Source: JBKEDF01 sp047975325
Lineage (GTDB): Bacteria > Pseudomonadota > Alphaproteobacteria > Rhodobacterales > Rhodobacteraceae
DNA: 16,266 nt
Assembly: GCA_047975325.1 (NCBI GenBank)
Contig: JBKEDF010000093.1
Span: forward strand, 1 to 16,266
Reading direction: 5' to 3'
The stretch's first letter is position 1. Each line of letters starts with the position of its first letter. The notes under the pieces were generated by a model, which saw nothing but the letters and a program-made list of their open reading frames with translations, searched no databases and was not told the origin of the DNA. Below are positions 1 through 7,627 of the stretch, piece by piece. Both the position numbers and the translations under genes were made by a program.

Positions 1-79
1 GCGTGTCATTCCGGAATCGGTCCAGCAGCGCAGGCAGACGGTCTGGCAGGCAGTGATAGGTGCAACGTTCGACATACAT
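1..79 (-). CDS. NIPSNAP-family protein, 5' part only (runs off the window)
   Basis: Reading leftward from the ATG at 77-79 gives 26 open codons beginning MYVERCTYHCLPDRLPALLD, then the window ends. Compared without gaps over 25 residues with the complete NIPSNAP protein at 3164-3490, 13 are identical, including the C-Y-x-C-L-P-x-R-x-P-A-L core, so it is a paralogue. An AAAGGGGG stretch just upstream serves as ribosome binding site. The start lies 18 bases past the stop of the SDR, so it is probably the fourth gene of the minus-strand operon. NIPSNAP proteins are small ferredoxin-fold dimers found beside catabolic genes; their biochemical role is mostly unknown. Only the first beta strand and helix are visible here, so nothing can be said about the rest. 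Confidence 0.8.
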   Translation of the reverse strand, partial: MYVERCTYHCLPDRLPALLDRFRNDT

Positions 80-97
80 GGGTGCCCCCTTTCGATG

Positions 98-838
98 TCA
101 GACCACGAGGTAGCCGCCATCCACAGGCAGGATGGCGCCATTGACATAGCTGGCCTCCGGCGAAGCGAGGAAGGCGATGGCCGCCGCGATCTCCTCCGGT
201 CGGCCCAGGCGTTTCATGGGGCAATGGATATCCATCCAGTCCTGCACATCACCTGCTCCGCCGGCCAGCATTGGCGTGTCGATATAGCCGGGGACAACGC
301 AGTTCGCCCGGATGTTGAATGCGGCCAGTTCGCGCGCCAGTTGCCGGGTCAGCGCCAGAATGCCGCCCTTGGAGGCTGCATAGCCCGCTTCCGCGAAACC
401 GCTACGCATCCCGACAACAGAAGAAATGGTCACGATCGATGCCTCTTCGCTGGCTTTGAGCTGGTCGATACAGGCAGAGATCACGTTGAAACTTCCGGTC
501 AGGTTGATGCCGATTTCCCGATCCCAGCCGTCGGCATTTCCGGGCTCACCGATGCGGGAGATTGCGGCGATCCCGGCGCAGGTAATGACCGTGGAGACGG
601 GGCCACGGCTGCGGCCAACTTCTGTCAGAACCTCGGTGCACATGGCGCGGTCGGTGACGTCCAGTGGTACTGCGAATGCGGAAAAGCCCTGGTCGGTCAT
701 CCTGGCGATGGTGCTGTCCAGCAGGTCACGGTTGCGATCGGCAAGAGCCAGGGTGATGCCGCGCCTGGCAAGGGTTTCGGCGGTGGCCTGCCCAATGCCA
801 CTGGCGCCACCGGTGATGAGGGCAATCTTGTCAGTCAT
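98..838 (-). CDS. short-chain dehydrogenase/reductase (SDR)
   Basis: A complete classical SDR of 246 residues, the usual length. It has the Rossmann glycine motif TGGASGIG (residues 9-16), a CAG variant of the NNAG motif (87-89), Asn112, the catalytic Ser140, and Tyr153-x3-Lys157. Asp34 at the end of the second beta strand favours NAD(H) over NADP(H). The PG motif and the C-terminal INGAxLPVDGG-like segment (VNGAILPVDGGY) match FabG-like 3-hydroxyacyl or secondary-alcohol dehydrogenases. The gene starts 21 bases after the acyl-CoA lyase stop, with only a weak purine-rich ribosome site, so it is probably translated within that operon. A role in oxidising a hydroxyl group of the pathway intermediate is inferred from context; the substrate is unknown. 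Confidence 0.93.
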   Translation of the reverse strand: MTDKIALITGGASGIGQATAETLARRGITLALADRNRDLLDSTIARMTDQGFSAFAVPLDVTDRAMCTEVLTEVGRSRGPVSTVITCAGIAAISRIGEPGNADGWDREIGINLTGSFNVISACIDQLKASEEASIVTISSVVGMRSGFAEAGYAASKGGILALTRQLARELAAFNIRANCVVPGYIDTPMLAGGAGDVQDWMDIHCPMKRLGRPEEIAAAIAFLASPEASYVNGAILPVDGGYLVV

Positions 839-859
839 GTCTGCTTTTCCGTTCTGTGA

Positions 860-1768
860 TCAGGCGGTTGCAAAGGCTTCGTGGATCTTCAGCACGTGCC
901 GCGCCTGGTTAAGATGCGGGATGTCCAGCATTTCCCCGTCGATGGCGATGGTTCCGGCATTACCTGCATTGTCGAAGGCGGCGATGATGCGGCGCGCACG
1001 CTCGACCTCGGCCGCGGCAGGCATGAAGGCGGCGTTGATAGGGTCAATCTGATCGGGGTGGATTGCGAAACGGCCGGTGAAGCCTTCGCGACGGGCCTCC
1101 AGGCTACTGGAATGCAGCCCCTCGGGGTCATGGAAATTGACATAGAGCGTTTCAATGGCGTTTACACCGCACGCCTTTGCCGCCAGCAGGCATTGACTGC
1201 GCACCATGCGGTAGGTCAAGGCCCATTCGCCCTGCGAAGTCTTGTTGGTGGCCGCGCCAATAGCGCTGCTGAGATCCTCGGCCCCCCATGTCATGCCCCA
1301 GAGCCGGGGCAGGTCGTGCTTGTGGTATTCGCCAAGCGCGAAGGGGGCGGCGGCGGTCTCGGTCACCACCGCCAGGATGCCAATGTCATCGTCGGTCAAA
1401 CCTGACTTCGCAACCAGCGCATCAATGTAGTTGGAGGTGGTCTGAACGTCCCGGGGGCCGGTGCATTTGGGCAATATAATGCCATCAAGTTTACGTGTGA
1501 CCACTGCACAAAGGTCATCGATGGCCATGCCTGTGGAAAGCGGGTTGATACGGACCCACAGTTGCCCGGCATAGTCCATGGATGGGTGAGAGAGGAGATT
1601 GGCGAGCGCCTCGCGTGCCTCGGCCTTGCGGGCCGGCATGACGGAATCCTCCAGATCAAGCACGAGGGCATCGGCATTGGTCCCGAAGGCCTTCTCGATC
1701 TTGCGGGGGCTGTCGGCAGGAACGAAGAGGATGGAGCGGATGGGTTTTGCAGTCTTGGTCTGAGGCAC
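860..1768 (-). CDS. HpcH/HpaI-CitE family acyl-CoA lyase
   Basis: A 302-residue CitE-like TIM-barrel protein. Members cleave beta-hydroxyacyl-CoA thioesters (citramalyl-CoA, malyl-CoA, citryl-CoA) by a Mg-dependent retro-aldol reaction, and some are malyl-CoA thioesterases. Visible motifs are ILFVPADSPRKIEKA (13-27), LVLDLEDSV (35-43), the CoA/substrate arginine in VRIN (Arg73), the metal ligand Glu137 in TETA, GAEDL with metal ligand Asp165 (162-166), and the C-terminal FAIHPDQI segment (234-241). The start codon is GTG, with AGGGGAT about eight bases upstream. It follows the amidohydrolase by 74 bases. Together with the CoA-transferase and MaoC pair across the divergent promoter it completes an activate-hydrate-cleave pathway, as in itaconate or mesaconate catabolism. 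Family membership is secure; the substrate is inferred. Confidence 0.93.
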   Translation of the reverse strand: MPQTKTAKPIRSILFVPADSPRKIEKAFGTNADALVLDLEDSVMPARKAEAREALANLLSHPSMDYAGQLWVRINPLSTGMAIDDLCAVVTRKLDGIILPKCTGPRDVQTTSNYIDALVAKSGLTDDDIGILAVVTETAAAPFALGEYHKHDLPRLWGMTWGAEDLSSAIGAATNKTSQGEWALTYRMVRSQCLLAAKACGVNAIETLYVNFHDPEGLHSSSLEARREGFTGRFAIHPDQIDPINAAFMPAAAEVERARRIIAAFDNAGNAGTIAIDGEMLDIPHLNQARHVLKIHEAFATA

Positions 1769-1842
1769 GGGTTGGATCCCCTGTGAAAAGTGTTTCCTGT
1801 CAGGCAGGTAAGAGGGTTATGGTGTTCGGCTTTGGCAAGTCA

Positions 1843-2838
1843 TCAAGGCAGGCGGTAAATCTGGCGGGCATTTTTGGCAAAGATCAGGTCGAGTTCGTCC
1901 GGGCTGAGGTCGAGAAGCATCTTTTTGAAGCCATTGAGCAACGTCCGGTAGGAGGCTGCCTGACGGTCGACAGGAAAGTTGCTGCCGAAGATTACGCGAC
2001 CGGGGCCGAAGGCATCAAGGCAGGTTCGCACATAGGGGGACCAGGCTGTGACCAGATCGTCTGAACTGGCCCTGCCCCCGAAATCCCAACCAAGCCGGGA
2101 TATGCCCATGCCGCTGAGTTTGACACTGACGTTTTCAGCTTCAGCAAGGCTGTGGATGCCGCGGGACCAGTCCGCGAAGACCTGCTGCCGCAACGGTGCA
2201 TAACGGCCAACACCGAGGGGGCCACCGATATGGTCCAGCACGATCCGGGTATTTGGCACCTTGCGGGCAAAAGTTTTTACGTTTTCCAGCTGTGTATGGA
2301 ATGCCCAAAGATCAAGCACCAGATCCATCTCGCCCAGCAGTGTTGCAGCTTCCAGCAGTTCCGGTCGATCCAAAACATCTTCGTTGAGATAGCCGACCTC
2401 GTGATAGCCAGCCTCGGGGTCATCATCGAAGGCCACGCGATAGCGGACCCCTCGAAAGCGTCCCTGGCAAGCCTCATCCTGCGCTTCGAGAACAGGTTTT
2501 ACTTCGCGGCCCAAGAGCAGGTTTGCCGCCCCGAGAACACCAGTGGCCAGTCTGTGTCGCGTCTGACCGGCCAGTGCGATTTGGTCCATGACATAGCGCG
2601 CCTCCGAGACGGGCTTGTAGTCGTCAGGCAGGGCAGGGTCGTAACCCATATTGCATTCGACGTAGATGCTGGATTCAATTTTATGTCCATCGGCGACGTC
2701 GGCCAGGAATTCGGGTGCGAAATAATCAAATCCGGTTCTGTCCCAAAGGTGGATATGTGCATCGATGATGGTCAGGTCGGGCAAGATGATTTCTTCCGAA
2801 ACCTCCGAAGACGCGGCGATGGTCGCGTTCCGTGACAT
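1843..2838 (-). CDS. amidohydrolase-2 family (COG3618-like) lactonase/hydrolase
   Basis: A 331-residue TIM-barrel protein of the amidohydrolase 2 family, whose COG3618-type relatives hydrolyse sugar lactones, pyrone dicarboxylate and sulfomuconolactone. It has the N-terminal HxH (His28, His30 in DAHIHLW), His181 after the strand DLWAFH, His203 in VLDHIGGP, and the C-terminal FGSNFPVD segment (284-291) that closes the active site. There is no signal peptide, so it is cytoplasmic. The ribosome site GGGAGGAGA stands just before the ATG. It is the first gene of the minus-strand operon, facing the NIPSNAP operon across a 325-base control region that carries a candidate operator. A lactone or cyclic ester substrate is inferred; decarboxylases of the same fold cannot be excluded. 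Confidence 0.88.
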   Translation of the reverse strand: MSRNATIAASSEVSEEIILPDLTIIDAHIHLWDRTGFDYFAPEFLADVADGHKIESSIYVECNMGYDPALPDDYKPVSEARYVMDQIALAGQTRHRLATGVLGAANLLLGREVKPVLEAQDEACQGRFRGVRYRVAFDDDPEAGYHEVGYLNEDVLDRPELLEAATLLGEMDLVLDLWAFHTQLENVKTFARKVPNTRIVLDHIGGPLGVGRYAPLRQQVFADWSRGIHSLAEAENVSVKLSGMGISRLGWDFGGRASSDDLVTAWSPYVRTCLDAFGPGRVIFGSNFPVDRQAASYRTLLNGFKKMLLDLSPDELDLIFAKNARQIYRLP

Positions 2839-2877
2839 GTGTTTCTCCTCCCGCAGGTAACCCGCATGACGATAAAT

Positions 2878-2888
2878 TGGTCAGTCCA
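2878..2888 (-). promoter_or_regulatory. candidate GntR/FadR-type operator, amidohydrolase operon
   Basis: On the minus strand the site reads TGGACTGACCA, which differs at one base from the perfect palindrome TGGTCTGACCA at 3069-3079. It lies about 40 bases upstream of the amidohydrolase start, flanked by A/T runs like the other sites. The break in dyad symmetry makes it the weakest of the six. Binding by the local GntR protein is inferred. Confidence 0.5.
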
Positions 2889-3043
2889 TTTTAAGAGCCA
2901 TTTTGTCATTTGAGAAGCCCCGATATTCAAATGGAGACGATATTGGCAGTGTTTGGTATTGGGTGAATCTGATATTTTCTTTTTATTACAGTTAATTGTC
3001 GTTTTATTCGTCATGTCGCGACCTTCTGGGATCACGATGTATA

Positions 3044-3072
3044 TTGACGGTTCCGTTTACAATATTTATGGT
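3044..3072 (+). promoter_or_regulatory. candidate sigma-70 promoter for the NIPSNAP-MaoC operon
   Basis: TTGACG (3044-3049, five of six to the -35 consensus) and TATGGT (3067-3072, four of six to the -10) are separated by the ideal 17 bases. The last bases of the -10 are also the first bases of the operator at 3069-3079, so a bound repressor would block polymerase. Predicted leader of roughly 85 bases before the NIPSNAP start. Confidence 0.45.
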
Positions 3073-3079
3073 CTGACCA
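3069..3079 (+). promoter_or_regulatory. candidate GntR/FadR-type operator, NIPSNAP operon
   Basis: TGGTCTGACCA is a perfect dyad (five-base arms around one central base) of the TGGTnnnACCA type known for FadR-subfamily regulators. It overlaps the predicted -10 element. It is the best member of the six-site set in this window. Confidence 0.65.
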
Positions 3080-3163
3080 AATTACATGGTATCCGTGTCG
3101 GTTCCCAGGCGAGGATAAGAACCCTGGGAAACAAGGGGATGCGGATCATCAAGAGGAGAGGCC

Positions 3164-3490
3164 ATGATTCTGGAACTTTGTGTCTATCGATGCCTTCCAG
3201 GCAGGATGCCAGCGCTGATGGAACGATTCGAGACTTCGACGCTTGATCTGTTTGCTCGGCATGGGTTCAAGCCGCACGGGTTCTTTACGACAATGGTCGG
3301 TCGGTCGGCGCAGGAACTGACCTATATGTTGCTGTGGGATTCGCTCGACGAACGCCAGAAATGCTGGCACAGCTTCCATCATGATCCGGAATGGCTTGCC
3401 GCCCGGACCGAGAGCGAAGCAGACGGAATGATCGTCGTCAACGCGAGCAACCAGCTTCTGGAGCCCACATCTTTTTCGCCGCTACGTTAA
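3164..3490 (+). CDS. NIPSNAP-family protein
   Basis: A complete 108-residue protein, the usual length for a single NIPSNAP domain. The N-terminal strand LELCVYRCLPGRMPALMERFE (3-23), the middle strand TYMLLWDSLDERQKCWHSF (53-71) and the DPEW motif (74-77) match the family pattern of a ferredoxin-like fold. The ribosome site AAGAGGAGAGG is well placed before the ATG. It is the first gene of the plus-strand operon and a paralogue of the truncated gene at 1-79. NIPSNAP proteins of this size often accompany CaiB, MaoC and amidohydrolase genes in catabolic clusters, but no catalytic activity is established for most of them. A role as a small-molecule binding dimer or monooxygenase-like enzyme is speculation. 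Confidence 0.88.
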   Translation: MILELCVYRCLPGRMPALMERFETSTLDLFARHGFKPHGFFTTMVGRSAQELTYMLLWDSLDERQKCWHSFHHDPEWLAARTESEADGMIVVNASNQLLEPTSFSPLR

Positions 3491-3544
3491 TCGCCGCTGG
3501 GCCGGAAGGGGCGTTGACAGCCCGCTATCAGGAGAGGGAAGGCA

Positions 3545-4549
3545 ATGACGCTTGCAATGCGTGAACTGGGCCGCAGCGGCCTGAAGGTTTCCGGCCTCGG
3601 CCTCGGCTGCATGGGCATGAGCTTTGCCTATGGTCCGGCACCGGAAAAATCCGAAATGATCACACTTCTGCGCCAGGCGGTGGAGAGGGGTGTGACTTTC
3701 TTTGATACGGCAGAGGTTTACGGCCCCTACAGCAACGAGGAACTGTTGGGTGAGGCCCTTCACCCCTTCAAGGGCGAAGTGGTGATCGCCACCAAATTCG
3801 GGTTCCAGTTGAAGAAGGACCTGAGCCCGGGCTGGGACGGATTGAATTCCCGTCCTGAACATATTCGTCAAGTGACCGAAGGCTGCCTGAAGAGGCTGCG
3901 GGTCGATGCGATTGACCTGATGTACCAGCATCGCACAGACCCCGACGTTCCGCCCGAAGATGTCGCGGGCGCGGTTCGTGATCTGATTGCCGAAGGCAAG
4001 ATCAGGCATTTCGGTCTTTCCGAAGCGGGGCCCGACACCATCAGGCGAAGCCATGCCGTTCAGCCGGTAACGGCACTTCAGAGCGAATATTCGCTATGGT
4101 GGCGCGATCCGGAAGAGGAGATCCTGCCACTTCTGGAGGAACTCGGCATCGGTTTCGTGCCCTATAGCCCGCTGGGAAAGGGCTTTCTGACTGGCAAGAT
4201 TGATGAGACCTTTACCTTCGACAAGACCGACGGGCGCAACAACAAGCCGCGCTTCACGGTGGAGGCGCGCAGGGCCAACCGTGTTCTGGTTGATGTATTG
4301 GAGGATATCGCGGTGGGGAAAGGGGCGACGCCGGGGCAGATTGCCTTGGCCTGGCTGCTGGCGCAGGCCCCGTGGATTGTGCCGATCCCGGGCACCCGAA
4401 AATTGCACAGGTTGGAGGAAAACCTTGGTGGTGCGCGGGTTGAATTAAGTTCAGAGGAGCTTCTGCGTATCGATGACAAGGCGGCTGGGATCACGATCCA
4501 GGGCAGTAGATATGACGAAGAGGCGAGTAAATTCCTTGATCGCAAATAG
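3545..4549 (+). CDS. aldo/keto reductase
   Basis: A 334-residue aldo/keto reductase, the normal length for the family. The catalytic tetrad is intact: Asp54 and Tyr59 in FFDTAEVYG, Lys84 in ATKFGF, and His129 in YQHR. The N-terminal LGRSGLKVSGLGLGCMGMS and the C-terminal VPIPGTRKLHRLEENL segment, which binds the NADP phosphate in relatives, place it near the YhdN/AKR13-like group. The ribosome site GGAGAGGGAAGG precedes the ATG; a second in-frame ATG four codons later is less well placed. It lies 54 bases after NIPSNAP in the same operon. It could reduce an aldehyde or ketone intermediate, or oxidise a lactol to a lactone for the amidohydrolase; both are inference. Confidence 0.93.
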   Translation: MTLAMRELGRSGLKVSGLGLGCMGMSFAYGPAPEKSEMITLLRQAVERGVTFFDTAEVYGPYSNEELLGEALHPFKGEVVIATKFGFQLKKDLSPGWDGLNSRPEHIRQVTEGCLKRLRVDAIDLMYQHRTDPDVPPEDVAGAVRDLIAEGKIRHFGLSEAGPDTIRRSHAVQPVTALQSEYSLWWRDPEEEILPLLEELGIGFVPYSPLGKGFLTGKIDETFTFDKTDGRNNKPRFTVEARRANRVLVDVLEDIAVGKGATPGQIALAWLLAQAPWIVPIPGTRKLHRLEENLGGARVELSSEELLRIDDKAAGITIQGSRYDEEASKFLDRK

Positions 4550-4642
4550 AGTGCGGAGATCCGCTTTGGGGCTTGTGCCGATCGATCTTCTACCTGCCAC
4601 CGCGGGGCCCGGTTTTCCGCTTTATGCATTAGGGAGTTGGGA

Positions 4643-5836
4643 ATGACTGAACGTACTGGTCCTCTTGCCGGGATACGGATCCTAGATGCGGCTTCGTTGC
4701 TGGCTGCACCAACCTCAGCCACGCTTCTGGCAGAATACGGTGCCGAAGTGATCAAGCTGGAACAACCCGGCAGTGGCGACACGATGCGGCGATATCCACC
4801 GTTTCACGACGATGTTTCCCTTTTATGGAAGGTCATCGCGCGGGATCGCAAGAGTGTCACGCTGAATCTGCGTACCGAGGCTGGGCGCAATGTGTTTCGG
4901 CAACTGGTGGCCGAATGCGACGTGGTTACCCTGAACAACCGTCCCGAGACGGTACAGAAATGGGGGGTCGACTTCGACGACCTGAAAAAGGTCAACCCGA
5001 AGATTGTGATGCTACACGTCACGGCATATGGCCGCACCGGCCCCTATGCAAACCGACCCGGTTTCGCCCGCGTGGCTGAGGCATTTTCGGGTCTGACCCA
5101 TCGGACCGGCTTTGCCGGTGAAGAACCCGCGCAATCGGGCTATCCGATGCTGGGGGACGGCGTTACGGGTCTTTATGGCGCTTTCGCCGTGATGCTGGCG
5201 CTTCGCCAGCGTGATCAGACCGGCGAGCCGCAGCTGATCGATCTGGGCCTTTATGAAACCTTCCTGCGGTTGATCGAGGATCAGATACCTGCCTATGGCG
5301 AGGATGGAACGATCATGGACCGGATTGGCAACTCCAATCCGCTGATCTGCCCCAACGGGCTTTTCCCCACCCGGGATGGCCGTTATGTATCCATCCCCGC
5401 CTCGACCGAGGCCTTGTGGGGTCGGCTTGTCAAAGCGATGGGAGAGCCGTCTCTGGCCGCCTATGACAGCAACCCGCTGCGCATCCGTCACCGTGCCCTC
5501 ATTGAAGGCAAGGTCGGGGAATGGACGCGTCAGCACGATTTCCACGAGCTTCTGGATATCTGCGCCAAGGCGGGTATTGCCTGCGGCCCGGTTTATTCCG
5601 TCGAAGACATTGTTGAGGATCCGCAGATCCGGCATCGCGGCTCGGTCGTTGACGTGCCGGATGAGGAATGCGGCTCCGTAAAGGTTGCTTCTCCGGCCGG
5701 ACGTTTTTCGGGGTTTGAGGCCCGCGTTGGGACGCTTGGCCCAAACCTGGGCCAGCATACAGAAGAAATCCTGTCAGGCTTGCTGGGTTATTCAGCAGGC
5801 GAAATCGGAAAACTCAGGGAAAACGGCGACATCTGA
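4643..5836 (+). CDS. class III CoA-transferase (CaiB/BaiF family)
   Basis: A 397-residue family III CoA-transferase, which moves CoA between carboxylic acids by an aspartyl-CoA anhydride mechanism. It shows the N-terminal PLAGIRILDAASLLAAP segment, AEYGAEVIKLEQPGSGD (about 31-47), the YGRTGPYANRPGF loop, the catalytic Asp172 in LGDGVTGLYGAF, and the C-terminal AGIACGPVYSVEDIVEDPQIRHRG stretch typical of the family. I start at the ATG at 4643 because AGGGAG lies about six bases before it; a TTG two codons earlier overlaps that ribosome site. It lies 93 bases after the reductase in the same direction. It probably activates the imported or hydrolysed acid, with succinyl-CoA or acetyl-CoA as a possible donor (inference). 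Confidence 0.94.
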   Translation: MTERTGPLAGIRILDAASLLAAPTSATLLAEYGAEVIKLEQPGSGDTMRRYPPFHDDVSLLWKVIARDRKSVTLNLRTEAGRNVFRQLVAECDVVTLNNRPETVQKWGVDFDDLKKVNPKIVMLHVTAYGRTGPYANRPGFARVAEAFSGLTHRTGFAGEEPAQSGYPMLGDGVTGLYGAFAVMLALRQRDQTGEPQLIDLGLYETFLRLIEDQIPAYGEDGTIMDRIGNSNPLICPNGLFPTRDGRYVSIPASTEALWGRLVKAMGEPSLAAYDSNPLRIRHRALIEGKVGEWTRQHDFHELLDICAKAGIACGPVYSVEDIVEDPQIRHRGSVVDVPDEECGSVKVASPAGRFSGFEARVGTLGPNLGQHTEEILSGLLGYSAGEIGKLRENGDI

Positions 5837-5897
5837 TCAGCGGTCCGGGTTCAGGGCGACTGTCTGTCAGGTGTGGTGTGAAGGGAGGACGGGCGAG

Positions 5898-7097
5898 ATG
5901 AATGAAGTGAAGGGTCACTGTGATCCACGTTTTGATAAGGTCCGCGCCCTGTTTGCGGAAAAGATCGCAGATGGTAGCGAGGTCGGGGCGAGCCTCCATG
6001 TGAATATTGATGGCGAAGAGGTGATTGATATCTGGGGCGGCTGGCGTGAGCGTGAGCATGTTACGCCTTGGGACGAACATACAATCGTCAACGTCTTTTC
6101 CGGCTCGAAGACCGTGACCAGCCTGGCGCTGTTGATGATGGTGGATCGTGGCCTGCTGGACCTGGACGCAACGGTGGCTACCTATTGGCCCGAGTTCGCC
6201 CAAAACGGCAAGGAGGGCGTGCTGGTCCGCCACCTGATGAGCCACACTGCCGGCTTGCCGGCCTGGTTGCCGCCGTTTTCCTTTCAGGAAGCCGCAAATA
6301 CGGAACTGTCGACCGCCCGGTTGGCAGCGCAGGCACCCTGGTGGGAACCGGGGACACGTGGGTCCTATCACGCCAGCTCCTTTGGGCATCTGAACGCCGA
6401 ACTGGCCCGCAGGGTTTGTGGCCGCCCATTGCGGGAATTCATCCGTGATGAGATCGCGATGCCGCTGCAGGCAGATTTCCACCTCGGGCTTGAGGATGCA
6501 CAGATGGGGCAGGTGGCTACAGTCTATCCTGACAGTGGTGCGCCGAAATCTGTACCAAGGCCTGTGGTCGCGCCTGTCGGTGACGTGGGAGAACCAAGCG
6601 AGGAAGAAGTGATTTCCCGGCGTACGCGCGAAGGCTCCTTCTCGGGTACGCTGGGTGATGAACAAACGGTCTTCAATTCGACCGAATGGCGGCGGACCGA
6701 CTTTGCCGGCAGTAGCGGCCACGCCAATGCCCGCGGCCTTGGCCGGATCATCACTGCTTTGGCGAACGGGGGCAGATCCCATGGCGTTACGCTTCTGTCG
6801 CAAAAGACGATTGACCAGATCTTCCGGGAACAGGCCAGCGGGATTGATGCCTATTACATGAAGCCGATTCACTGGGGTATTGGCTATGCCCTGGCACCGC
6901 AGGAAAAGAAGGAACGCGGCCCGCTGCCTTTCCTGAAACCGGGGCCGCGTACCTGTTACTGGTATGGCACCGGCGGATCGCTGGCCCTGGCCGATCTCGG
7001 GAATCGTTTATCCATCGGCTATGCGATGAATCAGTGTCAGACGGGGCGCGGGTCCCTCAACGGTGTTTACTACAATGCAATATACGATTGCCTGTGA
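5898..7097 (+). CDS. serine hydrolase, class C beta-lactamase-like (family VIII-type esterase)
   Basis: A 399-residue serine hydrolase of the beta-lactamase/EstB type. The nucleophile motif SxxK is Ser68-Gly-Ser-Lys71, the second motif is Tyr157-His-Ala, and a YGTGG segment near 356-360 stands where the third motif is expected. LMSHTAGLPAW (113-123), WWEPGTRGSYHASSFG and RRVCGRPLREF fit family VIII carboxylesterases better than true beta-lactamases. No signal peptide is present, which argues for a cytoplasmic esterase and against a periplasmic drug-resistance enzyme. The reading frame is open well upstream, but the ATG at 5898 has AAGGGAGG before it and starts the conserved domain. It lies 61 bases after the CoA-transferase. 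The substrate is unknown, probably an ester or lactone of the pathway. Confidence 0.9.
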   Translation: MNEVKGHCDPRFDKVRALFAEKIADGSEVGASLHVNIDGEEVIDIWGGWREREHVTPWDEHTIVNVFSGSKTVTSLALLMMVDRGLLDLDATVATYWPEFAQNGKEGVLVRHLMSHTAGLPAWLPPFSFQEAANTELSTARLAAQAPWWEPGTRGSYHASSFGHLNAELARRVCGRPLREFIRDEIAMPLQADFHLGLEDAQMGQVATVYPDSGAPKSVPRPVVAPVGDVGEPSEEEVISRRTREGSFSGTLGDEQTVFNSTEWRRTDFAGSSGHANARGLGRIITALANGGRSHGVTLLSQKTIDQIFREQASGIDAYYMKPIHWGIGYALAPQEKKERGPLPFLKPGPRTCYWYGTGGSLALADLGNRLSIGYAMNQCQTGRGSLNGVYYNAIYDCL

Positions 7098-7165
7098 TCC
7101 GTCCGGCGGTGGCCCATGGGGTGCGTCGCCGGTGCAGGGCAATGACGGAATGGAGATATCCCAGC

Positions 7166-7627
7166 ATGTATGTTGATCGAGATTTCGCACTTTCACTTGA
7201 CCTTGAACCTATCCCGATTGACGTCGAACGCGGTCGCTTGCGGCTGTTTGCGAAAGCCATCGGTGAGACGAACCCGGTCTATTTTGACCTGGAGGCCGCC
7301 CGCGCTGCGGGTTATCCGGATCTGCCGGCACCGCCGTCCTTTCTTGGAAACGCGGTCGAACTTGAGATCCCGGAACCACTGCATTGGATGTCCGCCGTGG
7401 GCATTGACATCACCTCGACCATGCATGGCGGGCAGAAGATGGTTTATCACGCAATGGTCTTTGCAGGCGACAGGTTGATGTTGCACCGTTCAATCGTCGA
7501 TGTCTTCGTCAAGAAGGCCGGTGCGCTGGAATTTATCGTCAAGAAGACAGAAATCATGCGCGGAGACGATCTGGTTGTGGAGGCCTTTTGCAACATTGCG
7601 GTCCTGCATAGGGAGGCTGGAAAATGA
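7166..7627 (+). CDS. MaoC-like hot-dog protein, N-terminal-half type (probable non-catalytic hydratase subunit)
   Basis: A 153-residue hot-dog fold protein like the N-terminal half of two-domain MaoC dehydratases. Where active R-hydratases have Asp-x4-His, this chain has Glu34 and Tyr39 (GETNPVYFD), so it probably does not carry the catalytic dyad and acts as a structural or substrate-binding partner. Its stop overlaps the start of the next gene (ATGA), which favours paired synthesis. I chose the ATG at 7166 because the family begins near YVDRDF and GGAG lies upstream; an in-frame ATG at 7142 would add eight residues and has an AGGG too close to it. Split MaoC pairs are known from steroid side-chain hydratases. 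Confidence 0.82.
   Translation: MYVDRDFALSLDLEPIPIDVERGRLRLFAKAIGETNPVYFDLEAARAAGYPDLPAPPSFLGNAVELEIPEPLHWMSAVGIDITSTMHGGQKMVYHAMVFAGDRLMLHRSIVDVFVKKAGALEFIVKKTEIMRGDDLVVEAFCNIAVLHREAGK

Larger units (their letters stand above)
2839..3163. promoter_or_regulatory. divergent control region between the two main enzyme operons
   Basis: This 325-base gap is more AT-rich than its flanks and contains no convincing gene. It holds the leader and ribosome site of the amidohydrolase operon at its left edge, two related palindromes (2878-2888 and 3069-3079), a sigma-70-like promoter for the plus strand, and the leader of the NIPSNAP gene. The heptamer CGATATT occurs twice as a direct repeat (2921-2927 and 2938-2944). 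That repeat could be a further protein site or chance. Confidence 0.75.

Noticed and set aside
53..859. Plus-strand open frame of 268 codons opposite the first SDR
   Set aside because: Glycine- and alanine-rich shadow translation; the minus strand carries all SDR motifs.
1843..4549. L-fucose-type sugar oxidation route (reductase as sugar dehydrogenase plus COG3618 lactonase)
   Set aside because: The expected sugar-acid dehydratase is absent and CoA-dependent enzymes dominate, so an acid pathway fits better, although I cannot rule out sugar lactones as substrates.
4637..4642. TTG start for the CoA-transferase
   Set aside because: The TTG abuts the AGGGAG ribosome site, which is correctly spaced only for the ATG at 4643.
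5814..6872. Long minus-strand open frame of 352 codons opposite the esterase
   Set aside because: Its translation has no family motif and is rich in Gln, His and Arg as expected for an antisense shadow of a high-GC gene; the plus-strand protein has clear catalytic motifs.
5898..7097. Antibiotic-resistance class C beta-lactamase
   Set aside because: No signal peptide, the motifs fit family VIII esterases, and it sits inside a catabolic operon.
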